Shown: positions 1 to 12,663 of the stretch, in pieces | Position numbering within the stretch: the stretch's first letter is position 1 | Layout: every line of letters starts with the position of its first letter | NCBI GenBank assembly: GCA_029212505.1 | Contig: JARGOS010000015.1 | Location: forward strand, 1 to 33,874 | Length of the DNA stretch: 33,874 bases | Reading direction: 5' to 3' | Origin: Legionellaceae bacterium | GTDB lineage: Bacteria; Pseudomonadota; Gammaproteobacteria; Legionellales; Legionellaceae | The notes under the pieces: generated by a model | Database searches by the model: none | What the model saw: only the letters and a program-made list of their open reading frames with translations | What the model was told of the DNA's origin: nothing | Translations under genes and position numbers: made by a program

Positions 1-6
1 CACTTA

Positions 7-52
7 TGAGGCAACGGATCATTTCTTCGGTAACATTTACTTTTGAGGCAAC
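7..52 (-). repeat. IS-tip-like repeat at the left window edge
   Basis: Two direct copies of TGAGGCAAC (7-15 and 44-52) flank TTCGGTAACATT (26-37). The same three blocks recur in inverted orientation at the right window edge (33823-33874). Repeated short motifs at both tips are typical of transposase-binding ends of some insertion sequences. The tip points into the window, so the body of the element would lie to the left, outside the sequence. The IS family cannot be named from the tip alone. Confidence 0.55.
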
Positions 53-67
53 AGGGTAGGACTAAGT

Positions 68-180
68 TGTGGGTAAGTTTACACAATCGCAATGCTTTTT
101 TTATGATCACGCTTAACTTGTTGATTTTATTCGTTTTTTTTATTATACGGCAAGATGGTTTTGTTTTGGTCTGTGGATAA
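68..180. promoter_or_regulatory. cluster of DnaA-box-like 9-mers with AT-rich stretch
   Basis: Position 172-180 is TGTGGATAA, on the minus strand a perfect DnaA box TTATCCACA. Position 68-76 on the minus strand is TTACCCACA (one mismatch), and 77-85 on the plus strand is GTTTACACA (one mismatch to TTWTNCACA). Between them, about 95-147 is strongly AT-rich with long T runs. The nearby mnmG-rsmG-parAB-atp block is typically close to oriC in gammaproteobacteria. This could be part of an origin or a DnaA titration site, but three boxes are few and dnaA is not in the window. Confidence 0.35.
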
Positions 181-192
181 CGTTGTGTGCAA

Positions 193-226
193 AACAAGAC
201 TCAAGCTGACAAGCTTAAGTCCTGTT
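193..226 (-). terminator. rho-independent terminator of the atp operon
   Basis: In the minus-strand transcript a 15-bp stem (arms 226-212 and 207-193, two G-U pairs, four-base loop 211-208) starts 16 bases after the atpC stop. The 3' arm ends in a U-rich stretch (TTGTTTT). Position and orientation fit the end of the ATP synthase transcript. Confidence 0.8.
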
Positions 227-241
227 GCATTATTTTAAAGG

Positions 242-664
242 TTATTTGAGTTTATTTCGGACCTTCTGTATTGCTCGAATTTGAGCAATTGCACGAGCAA
301 GCTCGATAGAAGCCCGTGAGTAGTCAATCTCAGAGTTCTTGTCTGCCATCGCTTCTTCGGCGCGTGCTTTTGCTTCAAGAGCAACAGCCTCGTCTAACGA
401 GTCCGCACGCTCAACGGTGTCAGCTAATACGCTAACACAGTTAGGCTGAACTTCTAGAATTCCACCAGAGACATAAAAGATCTCTTCAAGACCACCCAAT
501 TGAGTCACACGAATTTCACCAGGCTTGAGCACCGTTAAAAGCGGTGCGTGCCCAGGAACTACGCCGAGCTCACCGAGCTCACCTGTCGCAATCACCATCT
601 CAACAGGACCCGAAAAAATAGCTCGTTCTGCACTCACTATATCTAGATGCATCGTCATCGCCAT
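242..664 (-). CDS. atpC: F1Fo ATP synthase epsilon subunit
   Basis: The epsilon subunit belongs to the F1 central stalk; it couples rotation to the c-ring and can inhibit ATP hydrolysis. The protein opens [13 protein letters not shown] and carries [20 protein letters not shown], the typical N-terminal beta-sandwich of AtpC. The C-terminal part, rich in Ala, Glu and Lys, is the two-helix inhibitory domain. I chose ATG at 664 (140 aa, close to the 139 aa of E. coli); it sits about 9 bases behind AAGG. An in-frame TTG at 673 would add three residues. It is the last gene of the operon, 11 bases after atpD, and is followed by the terminator at 193-226. Confidence 0.97.
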   Translation of the reverse strand: MAMTMHLDIVSAERAIFSGPVEMVIATGELGELGVVPGHAPLLTVLKPGEIRVTQLGGLEEIFYVSGGILEVQPNCVSVLADTVERADSLDEAVALEAKARAEEAMADKNSEIDYSRASIELARAIAQIRAIQKVRNKLK

Positions 665-675
665 AACATCCAACC

Positions 676-2930
<2,255 letters not shown>

Positions 2931-2964
2931 CAATCTTCTACCTGTTTGGGGAGACCCCGGTTAT

Positions 2965-4518
2965 TTACCAGCTTCCAGTCCGTTTGAACTCATCTACAGC
3001 CGCCGTCAATTGAGCCTGAATGGCATCATCAAAGCCACCGCTCTCATTGATGGTTTGAAGTAAAGCTGCATGTGAAGCATGCATGTATCCACGAAGTGCG
3101 GCTTCAAAAGGACCGATTTCATGGGTTGATAAATCATCGAGATAGCCTTTTTCCACAGCAAACATCGAAATCGCCATATCCGCGACGGTAAGCGGCGAAT
3201 ATTGCGGTTGCTTCATGATTTCTGTAATACGCTGACCACGCTCCAACTGCTTACGGGTAATTTCATCTAAATCCGAAGCAAACTGCGCAAACGCTTCCAA
3301 CTCACGGAACTGAGCCAAGGCTAAACGTGTTCCACCACCAAGTTTTTTCATCACTTTTGTTTGTGCCGCTCCACCTACACGCGATACCGACAAGCCTGAG
3401 TTAATCGCAGGACGCACACCGGAGTTAAACAAATCAACGTCCAAGAAAATCTGGCCATCGGTAATCGAAATAACGTTGGTTGGTACAAACGCCGATACAT
3501 CACCGGCTTGCGTTTCAATAATCGGTAAAGCAGTCAGCGATCCGGTTTTGCCTTTTACACGCCCTTCTGTCAAACGCTCAACCTCGTCTGCATTGATACG
3601 TGCCGCACGCTCAAGTAAGCGAGAGTGCAAATAGAAGATATCACCAGGATAAGCTTCTCGACCCGGTGGACGACGCAATAACAACGAAATTTGACGGTAA
3701 GCCCAAGCTTGCTTGGTTAAGTCATCATAAACGATTAAGGCATCTTCACCTTGCTCCATGAAAAACTCACCCATTGCACAACCCGCATAAGGCGCAATAA
3801 ATTGAAGCGCTGCAGGATCGGCAGCACCGGCGACGACAACAATCGTGTGAGCCAAAGCATCATGTTCTTCTAATTTACGTACCAACGTGGCAACAGAAGA
3901 AGCCTTTTGACCAACAGCAACGTAAACACAGGTAACACCGGTGCCTTTTTGATTAATAATCGCGTCAATAGCGATGGCTGTTTTACCTGTTTGACGGTCA
4001 CCAATAATCAGCTCTCGCTGACCACGGCCAACAGGAATCATGGCATCAATTGCCTTTAATCCGGTTTGTAACGGCTGATCAACTGATTTACGCTCAATCA
4101 CACCCGGTGCAACACGTTCAATCGGCAACGAAGCTTTCGCGTTGAGAGGGCCTTTACCATCAATCGGATTACCCAGGGCATCAACCACACGGCCTAAAAG
4201 CTCGGGGCCAACAGGCACTTCCAAAATACGGCCGGTGCATTTACCTTTTTGACCTTCAGATAAACCTTCGGGACTACCCAACAGGGCGACACCCACCGAG
4301 TCACGCTCTAAGTTTAAAGCCAAGCCAAATATGCCGCCTTCAAACTCAATCATTTCCCCTTGCATGGCTTCTTCAAGCCCTTGCAGACGAACAATACCGT
4401 CTTTAATACTAACAATCGTACCTTCGTTACGTGTATCGGAGGTAACTTTGAATGTTTCAATTTTTTGTCGGATGAGTTCGCTAATTTCCGATGGACTTAA
4501 TGTGATTTGTTGTGACAT
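2965..4518 (-). CDS. atpA: F1Fo ATP synthase alpha subunit
   Basis: Alpha is the non-catalytic nucleotide-binding subunit that alternates with beta in the F1 head and provides the arginine finger. The P-loop GDRQTGKT is at residues 173-180. The segment [19 protein letters not shown], which holds the conserved arginine, and the C-terminal helical domain are present. Length is 517 aa (E. coli 513). The ATG start gives [16 protein letters not shown], the usual N-terminus that contacts delta. The gene begins five bases after the atpH stop. Confidence 0.99.
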   Translation of the reverse strand: MSQQITLSPSEISELIRQKIETFKVTSDTRNEGTIVSIKDGIVRLQGLEEAMQGEMIEFEGGIFGLALNLERDSVGVALLGSPEGLSEGQKGKCTGRILEVPVGPELLGRVVDALGNPIDGKGPLNAKASLPIERVAPGVIERKSVDQPLQTGLKAIDAMIPVGRGQRELIIGDRQTGKTAIAIDAIINQKGTGVTCVYVAVGQKASSVATLVRKLEEHDALAHTIVVVAGAADPAALQFIAPYAGCAMGEFFMEQGEDALIVYDDLTKQAWAYRQISLLLRRPPGREAYPGDIFYLHSRLLERAARINADEVERLTEGRVKGKTGSLTALPIIETQAGDVSAFVPTNVISITDGQIFLDVDLFNSGVRPAINSGLSVSRVGGAAQTKVMKKLGGGTRLALAQFRELEAFAQFASDLDEITRKQLERGQRITEIMKQPQYSPLTVADMAISMFAVEKGYLDDLSTHEIGPFEAALRGYMHASHAALLQTINESGGFDDAIQAQLTAAVDEFKRTGSW

Positions 4519-4523
4519 GAAAC

Positions 4524-5090
4524 CTACCCTCTCAATGACCCGACCAAGTCGGCGCCTAATTTGTCTAACTGACCTTTTACTGAGGCATCAATAACCCAAT
4601 CGTTGGCACAGATAACCGCTCCACCTAAGAGCGCCGGCTCAACGGTTAAATCCAGTGTGACCTCACGCTTGAGCCGCTCACTTAAACGCACGGCTAAACG
4701 TGCTTGTTGCGCTTCATCCAGCGGAGAAAAACTGCTCACACGAACACATATTCGATTTTCTTCGTCGGCACGCAACGCTTCGAATTGTGCGTGAAGCTCT
4801 GGCAGCACTAAAATGCGCTTGTTATCCGCCAAGACATGAATAAACGCTCCCAACACATCGGGCAATGCTTGGTCTATATTGAGCAAAGCCTTCATGATGG
4901 CGATCAACGCTTCAGCATGCTGCGCAACGGTTGTTTTGGGATTCTGAACAAAACCCTGAAAATCAGGGCTTGATGCCACATTATCAAGCTTTGCAAGCCA
5001 AGCAGACCAATCAGACAACGCCTGACTTTCTAGGGCATGCTCAAAAACAGCTTTTGCATAAGGTCTTGCTATACTTGTGTTATCTGACAT
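4524..5090 (-). CDS. atpH: F1Fo ATP synthase delta subunit
   Basis: Delta joins the peripheral stalk (b subunits) to the top of the F1 head. The N-terminus [12 protein letters not shown] and the C-terminal segment ending in [20 protein letters not shown](D)KL match the delta/OSCP family. I chose ATG 5090 (188 aa), one base behind the atpF stop at 5094-5092; an upstream TTG at 5105 would overlap atpF and add five unneeded residues. The tight junction suggests translational coupling with atpF. Confidence 0.96.
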   Translation of the reverse strand: MSDNTSIARPYAKAVFEHALESQALSDWSAWLAKLDNVASSPDFQGFVQNPKTTVAQHAEALIAIMKALLNIDQALPDVLGAFIHVLADNKRILVLPELHAQFEALRADEENRICVRVSSFSPLDEAQQARLAVRLSERLKREVTLDLTVEPALLGGAVICANDWVIDASVKGQLDKLGADLVGSLRG

Positions 5091-5091
5091 A

Positions 5092-5562
5092 TCAAAGCTC
5101 TTCAATTAAATGATCGAGGATAGCTTTATTTTTTTCCGCATCCACTTCATTCATTAAAATTTTCTCAGCAGCTGCTAACGCTAAAACACTGACTTGCTCA
5201 CGCAACGCTTCTTTTGCTCGATTCACTTCCTGAGCAAGTTGCTCAGCATGCGTCTTGGCAATACGTTCAGCTTCAGCGCGTGCTTGAGTCTTCGCTTCAT
5301 CAACCAGCAATGACGCACGGCGTCCTGCTTTCTCGATAATATCAGCGGCATCAACCTTCACTTGCTTGAGCTCTTCTTTAACGCGTTCTTGTGCTAATTC
5401 AAGCTCGCGTTGACCACGCTCAGCAGCAGCCAAACCTTCAGCAACTTTATTACGGCGCTCTTCTAAAGCTTTCGTCAAAGGAGGCCAAACAAATGTCATC
5501 GTAAACCAAACAAATGCTGCAAAAACCAGCATTTGAATGATGAGTGTTGCATTAATATCCAT
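5092..5562 (-). CDS. atpF: F1Fo ATP synthase b subunit
   Basis: The b subunit forms the peripheral stalk that holds the head still against the rotor. It begins [20 protein letters not shown], a single membrane helix (about residues 5-27), then a long charged helix rich in Ala, Glu, Lys and Arg (about 30-150) that dimerises. The 156 aa length equals that of E. coli AtpF. One b gene only is present, so a b homodimer is expected. It lies three bases behind atpE. Confidence 0.98.
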   Translation of the reverse strand: MDINATLIIQMLVFAAFVWFTMTFVWPPLTKALEERRNKVAEGLAAAERGQRELELAQERVKEELKQVKVDAADIIEKAGRRASLLVDEAKTQARAEAERIAKTHAEQLAQEVNRAKEALREQVSVLALAAAEKILMNEVDAEKNKAILDHLIEEL

Positions 5563-5565
5563 GCT

Positions 5566-5883
<318 letters not shown>

Positions 5884-5902
5884 TTAAAAACAAACAACTG
5901 CT

Positions 5903-7137
<1,235 letters not shown>

Positions 7138-7162
7138 ATGCCACCTTCATTCATTGCGCCAA

Positions 7163-7191
7163 ATTATAAATTAATCATCGGCATGGCGCAA
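7163..7191 (-). promoter_or_regulatory. sigma-70-type promoter of the atp operon
   Basis: On the minus strand a perfect -10 box TATAAT (7168-7163) stands 17 bases behind TTGCGC (7191-7186), a weak -35. It lies 25 bases upstream of the atpI GTG start, in the only sizeable gap before the operon. Confidence 0.6.
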
Positions 7192-7224
7192 CAGGTGTGT
7201 TCAATCCATCCGACTATACGCTGA

Positions 7225-9006
7225 TTAAGCCCAAACCCAATAAATCAGCGGCGTTCCTACGATCAAAACAATCAATTCCAGCGGCAATCCTAGACGACCA
7301 TAATCAAAAAATTTATATTTACCTGGCCCCATCACCAGTAAATTATTTTGATGCCCAATGGGCGTCAAGAATGCGCATGACGATCCTAACGCCACAGCCA
7401 TCAGCAGTGGATCAACGGACATATGCATCGAATGCGCAAGGCTTATTGCAATAGGCGCCATAATAATCGCCGTGGCTGCATTGTTAATAAAATCAGATAA
7501 GAACATCGTTATAAGCATCAGCACGCCTATCATGACAGGTACAGCAAGATCTTCGGACATGTTTAAAATCATACCTGTAATCAACGACGCGCCACCGGTT
7601 TCTGTGAATGCCTGACCAATAGGAATCATGGCTGATAAAAAAATAATCATCGGCCAATCAAAACGCTCATGAATATTTCTGACCACACTCCCATCAAGAA
7701 GAATCATAAGAATAGCCGCAGCGGTAAAACCAATTTCAACCGGAACAATTGAAAACGTCACTAATAAAATCATGGCCGCAAAAATAATTAACGGAAAGTA
7801 TACACTCAAGCCAGCCCTAACTTGCATCGCCGTATGTTTAAGGGGAATAAAACCAAGATCATCTAATTTATCGATGATCTTCGGGTCTTTGTACTGCAAA
7901 ACAACGAGATCACCCGGCTCCAACTTACTTTGTTTGATATGTTTGATGGCTGTTTTTCTTGTTTTTGACAAAGCGACGCGTGTAAATTTATAAAGTTTCT
8001 TAAAATTGGTTTTTTCAAACGTTTTTCCTTGGATGCTTGACTGCGTGGGTACAACGGCTTCAATTAAATATTCTCGATTTAAACCGGCCTTACGCCGCCC
8101 CCGATTACCTAACGAGTTCACAATGGTTACATCAGGATTATCAAATAACACACGTAAATCATCGAGTGTCGCTTCAATAATAAAATGATCGCCCGATTTT
8201 AATTTTAATCCCGCTAATAAATCTGTTTTTTTGTTTTTTCGTAAAAGTCCTTTGATTTGAACCGTCGGAGCAACACTTGCCTTAAAGTTTTTATACACAT
8301 CACCAATCCAGGTTGATTTAGAATGTATCAGAATTTCAAACGCATACAAAATTTTTGTGGTGTCATTTGTATTTTTTTGCTTTGGCAGTAAACGCCATCC
8401 CAAAAGACCAATAAAAATCACGCCGATTAACGCCGTCGGTAAACCCACATAGCTAAAATCAAACATCCCAAAAGGCTCGCCACTGGCTTGGGCTCGAAAA
8501 TTAGCAATAATTAAATTCGAAGGTGTACCAATTAACGTGATCATTCCCCCCAGCGCCGAGGCCATGGCAATAGGCATTAGAAGATAAGAAGGCGAACGAT
8601 TATTTTTAAGGGCGATTGATATACTCACGGGCATCATCAGCCCAAGCGCCCCAATATTATTCATAAACGATGATAAAAACGCAGTAAACATACTAAACAA
8701 AAACACGTGCAACGATCGAGACGGCATCAGATTTTCAAAATGACTTACCCATGCGTCTAATACTTTAGAATCCGAGATAACACTAGCGATGATCATAATA
8801 CTGGCAACCGTGATCACAGCCGGGTTATATATTCCTGAAAAAACTTGATTAAACGGCACAATACCGAGCATCGTTGCAACGGCTAAAGCTAAAATGGCGG
8901 TGATATGAAAAGGCCACTTTCTCCAGATAAAACAAACCATAGTGACACACAAGATTATGATCACTGAATAAGGCCGATACTGCATCAACAACTGGGTCAA
9001 TAGCAT
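7225..9006 (-). CDS. SLC13-type permease with two RCK_C-like domains
   Basis: Probable inner-membrane anion or carboxylate/sulfate transporter of the SLC13/DASS (CitMHS/ArsB-like) fold. The two halves show the repeated hairpin motifs of this fold: SFMNNIGALGLMMPV and LIGTPSNLIIANF in the first half (about 113-170), DFINNAATAIIMAPI and FLTPIGHQNNLLVMGP in the second (about 505-561). Between them, about residues 210-390 form a soluble insert with two repeats ending in GDHFIIEA and GDLVVLQYK, typical of RCK_C (TrkA-C) domains, which often regulate such carriers. The 593-aa length is usual. ATG 9006 is preceded by GGGATG. The substrate cannot be told. It sits between the atp operon and a convergent terminator, with its own upstream region. 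Confidence 0.85.
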   Translation of the reverse strand: MLLTQLLMQYRPYSVIIILCVTMVCFIWRKWPFHITAILALAVATMLGIVPFNQVFSGIYNPAVITVASIMIIASVISDSKVLDAWVSHFENLMPSRSLHVFLFSMFTAFLSSFMNNIGALGLMMPVSISIALKNNRSPSYLLMPIAMASALGGMITLIGTPSNLIIANFRAQASGEPFGMFDFSYVGLPTALIGVIFIGLLGWRLLPKQKNTNDTTKILYAFEILIHSKSTWIGDVYKNFKASVAPTVQIKGLLRKNKKTDLLAGLKLKSGDHFIIEATLDDLRVLFDNPDVTIVNSLGNRGRRKAGLNREYLIEAVVPTQSSIQGKTFEKTNFKKLYKFTRVALSKTRKTAIKHIKQSKLEPGDLVVLQYKDPKIIDKLDDLGFIPLKHTAMQVRAGLSVYFPLIIFAAMILLVTFSIVPVEIGFTAAAILMILLDGSVVRNIHERFDWPMIIFLSAMIPIGQAFTETGGASLITGMILNMSEDLAVPVMIGVLMLITMFLSDFINNAATAIIMAPIAISLAHSMHMSVDPLLMAVALGSSCAFLTPIGHQNNLLVMGPGKYKFFDYGRLGLPLELIVLIVGTPLIYWVWA

Positions 9007-9042
9007 ATTTCATCCCATGAATAACTTCATGATAAAATAATC

Positions 9043-9062
9043 CGTTATCAAACGTTATCAAA
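9043..9062. repeat. tandem 10-bp repeat upstream of the permease gene
   Basis: CGTTATCAAA occurs twice head-to-tail without mismatch (9043-9052, 9053-9062), 37 bases before the permease start. On the minus strand each copy contains TTGATA, usable as a -35 box. It could be an operator or a promoter duplication. Confidence 0.45.
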
Positions 9063-9217
9063 CATTGAGTTTATAACATTAACAAATCTAACGCCGCCGT
9101 CAACACATCACATCGAGCACTTTTAAATTGTGCAAATTAAGAACAACTGGGCTATACTTGAATTAAGATTACAAAAATGCTGTTTAAAAATTTTCTATCA
9201 CATGCGAGGTTGCTATC

Positions 9218-9463
9218 ATGTCTGAACGAAAACAACACACAAGTGCGTGCATGCACGAAAATATGGGCCAACGCTACGGCGATGAATTTCACCACAAACA
9301 TGACAAACGTCATCTTAAATATAGGCTTCATTGGCGGTCACATCCAGTCACAAACCTTCATAAGCAAGAACAGCCTGAAATAATAAAATTCCAACCGGAT
9401 TTATTACGTACATTTAAAATAAAAAAAACATGTAAACGCTTGGCGAACACCTCTATTCACTGA
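9218..9463 (+). CDS. small basic His/Lys-rich protein, doubtful
   Basis: An 81-codon frame that I do not recognise. The product is unusually rich in His, Lys and Arg (for example DEFHHKHDKRHLKYRLHWRSH around residues 22-42) and has no membrane segment. Support for a real gene: ATG 9218 lies behind GAGG at suitable spacing, TATACT at about 9154-9159 could be a -10 box, and the frame ends about 50 bases before a strong terminator that works in this direction. Against it: no known family, and an overlapping frame of similar size exists. It could instead mark the 5' part of a small RNA. Confidence 0.35.
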   Translation: MSERKQHTSACMHENMGQRYGDEFHHKHDKRHLKYRLHWRSHPVTNLHKQEQPEIIKFQPDLLRTFKIKKTCKRLANTSIH

Positions 9464-9516
9464 TAGAGTATTATTATCTTGATCGGGTTTGCCACTTCCT
9501 GATCGGGAAAGAGTTC

Positions 9517-9547
9517 AAAAAAGCCCGAGTCACCCTTGGGCTTTTTT
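9517..9547. terminator. bidirectional rho-independent terminator
   Basis: A 13-bp stem (9517-9529 with 9535-9547, one G-U pair, five-base loop) has six A on one side and six T on the other, so it ends transcripts from both strands. It closes the minus-strand mnmG-to-lipoprotein operon and any plus-strand transcript through 9218-9463. Confidence 0.85.
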
Positions 9548-9587
9548 ATATCTATTTTATTTCTATTTTTTACTACAATTTAACCGG

Positions 9588-10175
9588 CTATTCTGCGCTT
9601 AACCGATAATAATTAAATAATTTTACAACGCGACGTACACCTTCGGTTTGTCTTGCTACGTGTATCACCCGTGCGCCCTGTTCCGGCATCACGTCACCCA
9701 TTAAATAGACAATTCTATCAGCCGTCACCACTTTAAATTGACGTGGCTCTATTTTAGCATCGGCAATCACCTGGCTTCGAATTTTTGCTGTAATCCATGC
9801 ATCTTGTACCGTATTATCAAACCCAGAACTAATCGCTAATTGCGTATATTGTTTGCGAATGCCTGGGATGCCGGCAACCCGCGCTTTGGCCTCTTTACGA
9901 AGCGCTCGACTGGGTACATGCCCGGTGAGTAACACATCTTGATGAAACACGGCCAAATCAATCGCACAACCATCACATTTCAAACGCTTGTCATGAAACA
10001 ACGCGCGATTGGCGTCTGCGCCCAATTGATAATCGGTAAGTTTTTTATAAATATTATGTCGATCATAAATCAACATTGCGCCGGTCCATACGCCGCTGCC
10101 TAAATCTGTACAGCTGGATAATAAAATAATTATCCAGCCAAGAAGTACCCATTTAAGCTTGTGTTGCTGCATCAT
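9588..10175 (-). CDS. BON-domain outer-membrane lipoprotein (second DolP-like copy)
   Basis: A lipoprotein with two BON domains, related to DolP (YraP), which binds phospholipids and supports outer-membrane integrity. The N-terminus is a signal peptide ending in a lipobox LLSSC (modified Cys near residue 22). The BON repeats lie at about 45-115 and 120-190, the second with VVTADRIVYLMGDVMPEQGARVIHVARQTEGVRRVVKLF. The ATG at 10175 shares a base with the stop of the preceding BON gene (TGATG), so the two are translationally coupled. The parallel layout of the neighbour suggests a tandem duplication followed by divergence. It is the last gene of its operon. Confidence 0.85.
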   Translation of the reverse strand: MMQQHKLKWVLLGWIIILLSSCTDLGSGVWTGAMLIYDRHNIYKKLTDYQLGADANRALFHDKRLKCDGCAIDLAVFHQDVLLTGHVPSRALRKEAKARVAGIPGIRKQYTQLAISSGFDNTVQDAWITAKIRSQVIADAKIEPRQFKVVTADRIVYLMGDVMPEQGARVIHVARQTEGVRRVVKLFNYYRLSAE

Positions 10176-10753
10176 CAACGCACGTACTGAAACGCTTTAA
10201 CCACTTTGCGAACACCTTTTACCTGTCGTGCAACATCAACGGCAAGCCCAGCTTGTTCCGGCGTTGCAATCCCCATAAGGTAGACAACGGCGTTATCGGT
10301 CACCACGCGAATCGAACCGGATTCAAGCCCTTTCTTTTTCAATAATTTTGCGCGAACTTCACCCGTGATCCAGGTATCACGACTTTGTTCTGTGAGCGTA
10401 ATCGGCGTACCGATGGTAATTTCGTTATAAACACGCCTGACATTCGGTGTTCTTTTAGCAATTTTTTCAGCAAGTTCACGCGATGAAGCCGTCGGTGTTT
10501 GCCCCACCAAAAGCACGACTTGATTAAAGCTGGTCACACCAACATGTGAATGTCTAAATTTAGGATCAGAAACAATTTCTGTATGCACCAGATGAAAAAT
10601 ACGCGCATCACGTTCGATCATCACCACACTACGCTTGTCGTACACCACAAGACCCGCCGCAGCGCCGGCCATCACGCCCAAAACACAACCACCCAGCAAC
10701 ATGCTTGAGCTTAAGACAAGTACGGCACTCCATCGCCCTAATTTCATCATCAT
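10175..10753 (-). CDS. dolP: BON-domain lipoprotein, DolP-like
   Basis: Probable outer-membrane lipoprotein DolP (formerly YraP). A signal peptide ends in lipobox LLGGC (Cys about residue 23). Two BON domains follow (about 45-115 and 118-190); the second carries VRVVTDNAVVYLMGIATPEQAGLAVDVARQVKGVRKVVKAF-like sequence. Length 192 aa equals that of E. coli DolP (191). It stands directly behind diaA, the same order as yraN-diaA-dolP in E. coli. Three ATG codons in a row (10753, 10750, 10747) follow the diaA stop; which is used cannot be decided. Confidence 0.85.
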   Translation of the reverse strand: MMMKLGRWSAVLVLSSSMLLGGCVLGVMAGAAAGLVVYDKRSVVMIERDARIFHLVHTEIVSDPKFRHSHVGVTSFNQVVLLVGQTPTASSRELAEKIAKRTPNVRRVYNEITIGTPITLTEQSRDTWITGEVRAKLLKKKGLESGSIRVVTDNAVVYLMGIATPEQAGLAVDVARQVKGVRKVVKAFQYVR

Positions 10754-11350
10754 TTACCCCATAGTTTGACCAAACAACGCCCGATCAATTAAATCACAAA
10801 AACAATGTAACACAAACAAATGAATCTCCCGAATGCATGCTGGCGATTCTGCTGGTACGGCAATCTCCATATCTTGCGGACCTAGATGATTGCTAAGCAC
10901 ACCCGGTTTGGGTCCGCCGAGTACAATCACATCCATCCCACGTTCATGTGCTGCATCAACGGCGTGCACTAAATTCATGGTCTGATTGGATGTACTCAGC
11001 AGCAATAAAAGATCACCCGCGTGTCCTAGTGCTTGCAAAGGACGCGAGAACACGTGCTCAGTATGTCCATCTTGTAATAACGACGTTGTAAGCGCCGTAT
11101 CCATACCTAATGTAATCACCGGCAATGCGGGGCGCTCCACTTCAAAATGATTCAATAATGCCGTCGAAAAATGCAGTGCATTGGCCAGCGATCCGCCGTT
11201 ACCACACACAAAAATTTTCCCGTTATTGAGTAAACTATCCGTTAAGCGCGTGCCCGCTTCTGTTATCATTTCAGGTAATGCATCAGCTGCCGCAATTTTT
11301 GCCTCAATGCTGGCATGAAACAACTGCTGCACGTGTGAGTCTAAACTCAT
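10754..11350 (-). CDS. diaA: SIS-domain protein, DiaA-type replication initiator-associating factor
   Basis: DiaA is a tetrameric SIS-domain protein related to phosphoheptose isomerase; in E. coli it binds DnaA and promotes timely initiation at oriC. The 198-aa product shows the SIS fold with FVCGNGGSLANALHFSTALL (about 46-66) and LLLLLSTSNQTMNLVHAV. The isomerase GmhA is the alternative, but the position between yraN and a dolP-like gene strongly favours DiaA. It begins 25 bases after the yraN stop and ends with TAA abutting the next ATG. Confidence 0.85.
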   Translation of the reverse strand: MSLDSHVQQLFHASIEAKIAAADALPEMITEAGTRLTDSLLNNGKIFVCGNGGSLANALHFSTALLNHFEVERPALPVITLGMDTALTTSLLQDGHTEHVFSRPLQALGHAGDLLLLLSTSNQTMNLVHAVDAAHERGMDVIVLGGPKPGVLSNHLGPQDMEIAVPAESPACIREIHLFVLHCFCDLIDRALFGQTMG

Positions 11351-11374
11351 GTTTTCATTCCTTAATCATTTGCA

Positions 11375-11752
11375 TCAACAATAATCTGCGTCAAACGCAC
11401 GTTTTATCCACGTTAAACGTGCCGGTTTGCCATCAAAAGCCAGCACATCAAAACGCACACCATGCTGACCTTGATGAGGGTATTTTAATAAATAGAGCGC
11501 CGCTGTCTTAATAATTTTTTTCTGCTTACTCGCCGTCACGCTTGCTGCGGCTCCACCAAATTTTATTGAAGAACGCCGCCTGACTTCAATAAAAACAAGT
11601 TCACCTTCACATGTTTTCATGATCAAATCAATTTCGCCTGCGCGACAACGAAAATTGCTGGTAAGCCAAATCAAGCCCTGCTTTTCTAAATATTTGCGTG
11701 CATACACCTCCGCTTGCTCACCCAGGGTTAGCTTCGCTTGAGTTGTTGTCAC
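11375..11752 (-). CDS. yraN: UPF0102 family protein YraN
   Basis: A small protein with an endonuclease-like fold; its role in the cell is not settled. The 125-aa product has the family signature GEQAEVYARKYLEKQGL near residue 12 and the nuclease-like core FRCRAGEIDLIMK with VFIEVRRRSS (about 34-62): Glu-Asp and Glu-x-Arg in place of the usual E-x-K. The start is GTG 11752, overlapping the parB stop by four bases (GTGA). In E. coli yraN also precedes diaA-dolP, but follows lpoA rather than parB. Confidence 0.9.
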   Translation of the reverse strand: MTTTQAKLTLGEQAEVYARKYLEKQGLIWLTSNFRCRAGEIDLIMKTCEGELVFIEVRRRSSIKFGGAAASVTASKQKKIIKTAALYLLKYPHQGQHGVRFDVLAFDGKPARLTWIKRAFDADYC

Positions 11753-12663
11753 GCGATGGCTTCCGCTTCAGACGATTGTGCAGCACGCAATGCCGCCAAC
11801 ATCTGTTCTAAATGCTCAGCATTTTTAAATTGAATCAATAAATTACCTTGCCCAGAAGCGCCCGGCTTTAGCTTAACCTTCGCACCTAAATACGCCGATA
11901 ATTGTTTTAATTCATCATGAAATTCGACTTTTGGTACCTGCGCAGGCTTAGGCGAAGACACATTGCTTTGATTGGCTTTAACGCGCGCAACCAAAGCTTC
12001 TGTTTCACGCACGGATAAACGCCGGTTCACCACCCATTCTGCAACGTGTGCTTGCTCTGCTTCGTTGAGCCGTAACAAGCAACGTGCGTGCCCCATATCA
12101 AGCTTGCCATCATCGAGCATGGCTTTGACCACGTCACTTAAATTTAACAGCCTCAAACAATTACTCACCGCAGCACGTGATTTTGACAATAAACGCGCAA
12201 TATCAACATGCGTAAGCGAAAATTCTTGACTCAAACGCTGCATAGCACGCGCTTCATCCATCACGCTCAGCGCTTCACGCTGTAGATTTTCAATCAGTGC
12301 CAGCGCCATCGCCGTTTCGTCATTGACTTGACGCACCAACACCGGTACATCCGTAATACCCGCTAACTGACAGGCACGCCAGCGACGTTCACCGGCAATA
12401 ATTTCATAATGCCCCGGCGAAAGCTCACGCGCGACAATCGGTTGCAACAAACCTTGCTGTTTAACGGACGCGGCAAGCTCCTGCAAACCGGTTTCATCCA
12501 TCGCGCCCCGCGGTTGATATTGCCCCGGCTGCAAGGCCAGAACCGGCAACGTCATGAGCATCGACTCATTCACATGCGGCGTATCTTCAACCGCAACCGG
12601 CTCGTCCATATTAGCAAGCAATGCGGACAAACTACGCCCTAACCCACCACGCTTTGCACTCAT
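11749..12663 (-). CDS. parB: chromosome partitioning protein ParB
   Basis: ParB is the CTP-dependent clamp that loads at parS sites near oriC and works with ParA to separate new origins. The N-terminal domain has LQPGQYQPR (about 44-52), GERRWRACQ (91-99) and ENLQRE (125-130), the conserved CTP-binding boxes. The helix-turn-helix is about residues 148-173 ([19 protein letters not shown]). The C-terminal 60 residues form the dimerisation domain. Length is 304 aa, typical. It overlaps the parA stop by four bases (ATGA) and yraN likewise. Confidence 0.97.
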   Translation of the reverse strand: MSAKRGGLGRSLSALLANMDEPVAVEDTPHVNESMLMTLPVLALQPGQYQPRGAMDETGLQELAASVKQQGLLQPIVARELSPGHYEIIAGERRWRACQLAGITDVPVLVRQVNDETAMALALIENLQREALSVMDEARAMQRLSQEFSLTHVDIARLLSKSRAAVSNCLRLLNLSDVVKAMLDDGKLDMGHARCLLRLNEAEQAHVAEWVVNRRLSVRETEALVARVKANQSNVSSPKPAQVPKVEFHDELKQLSAYLGAKVKLKPGASGQGNLLIQFKNAEHLEQMLAALRAAQSSEAEAIA

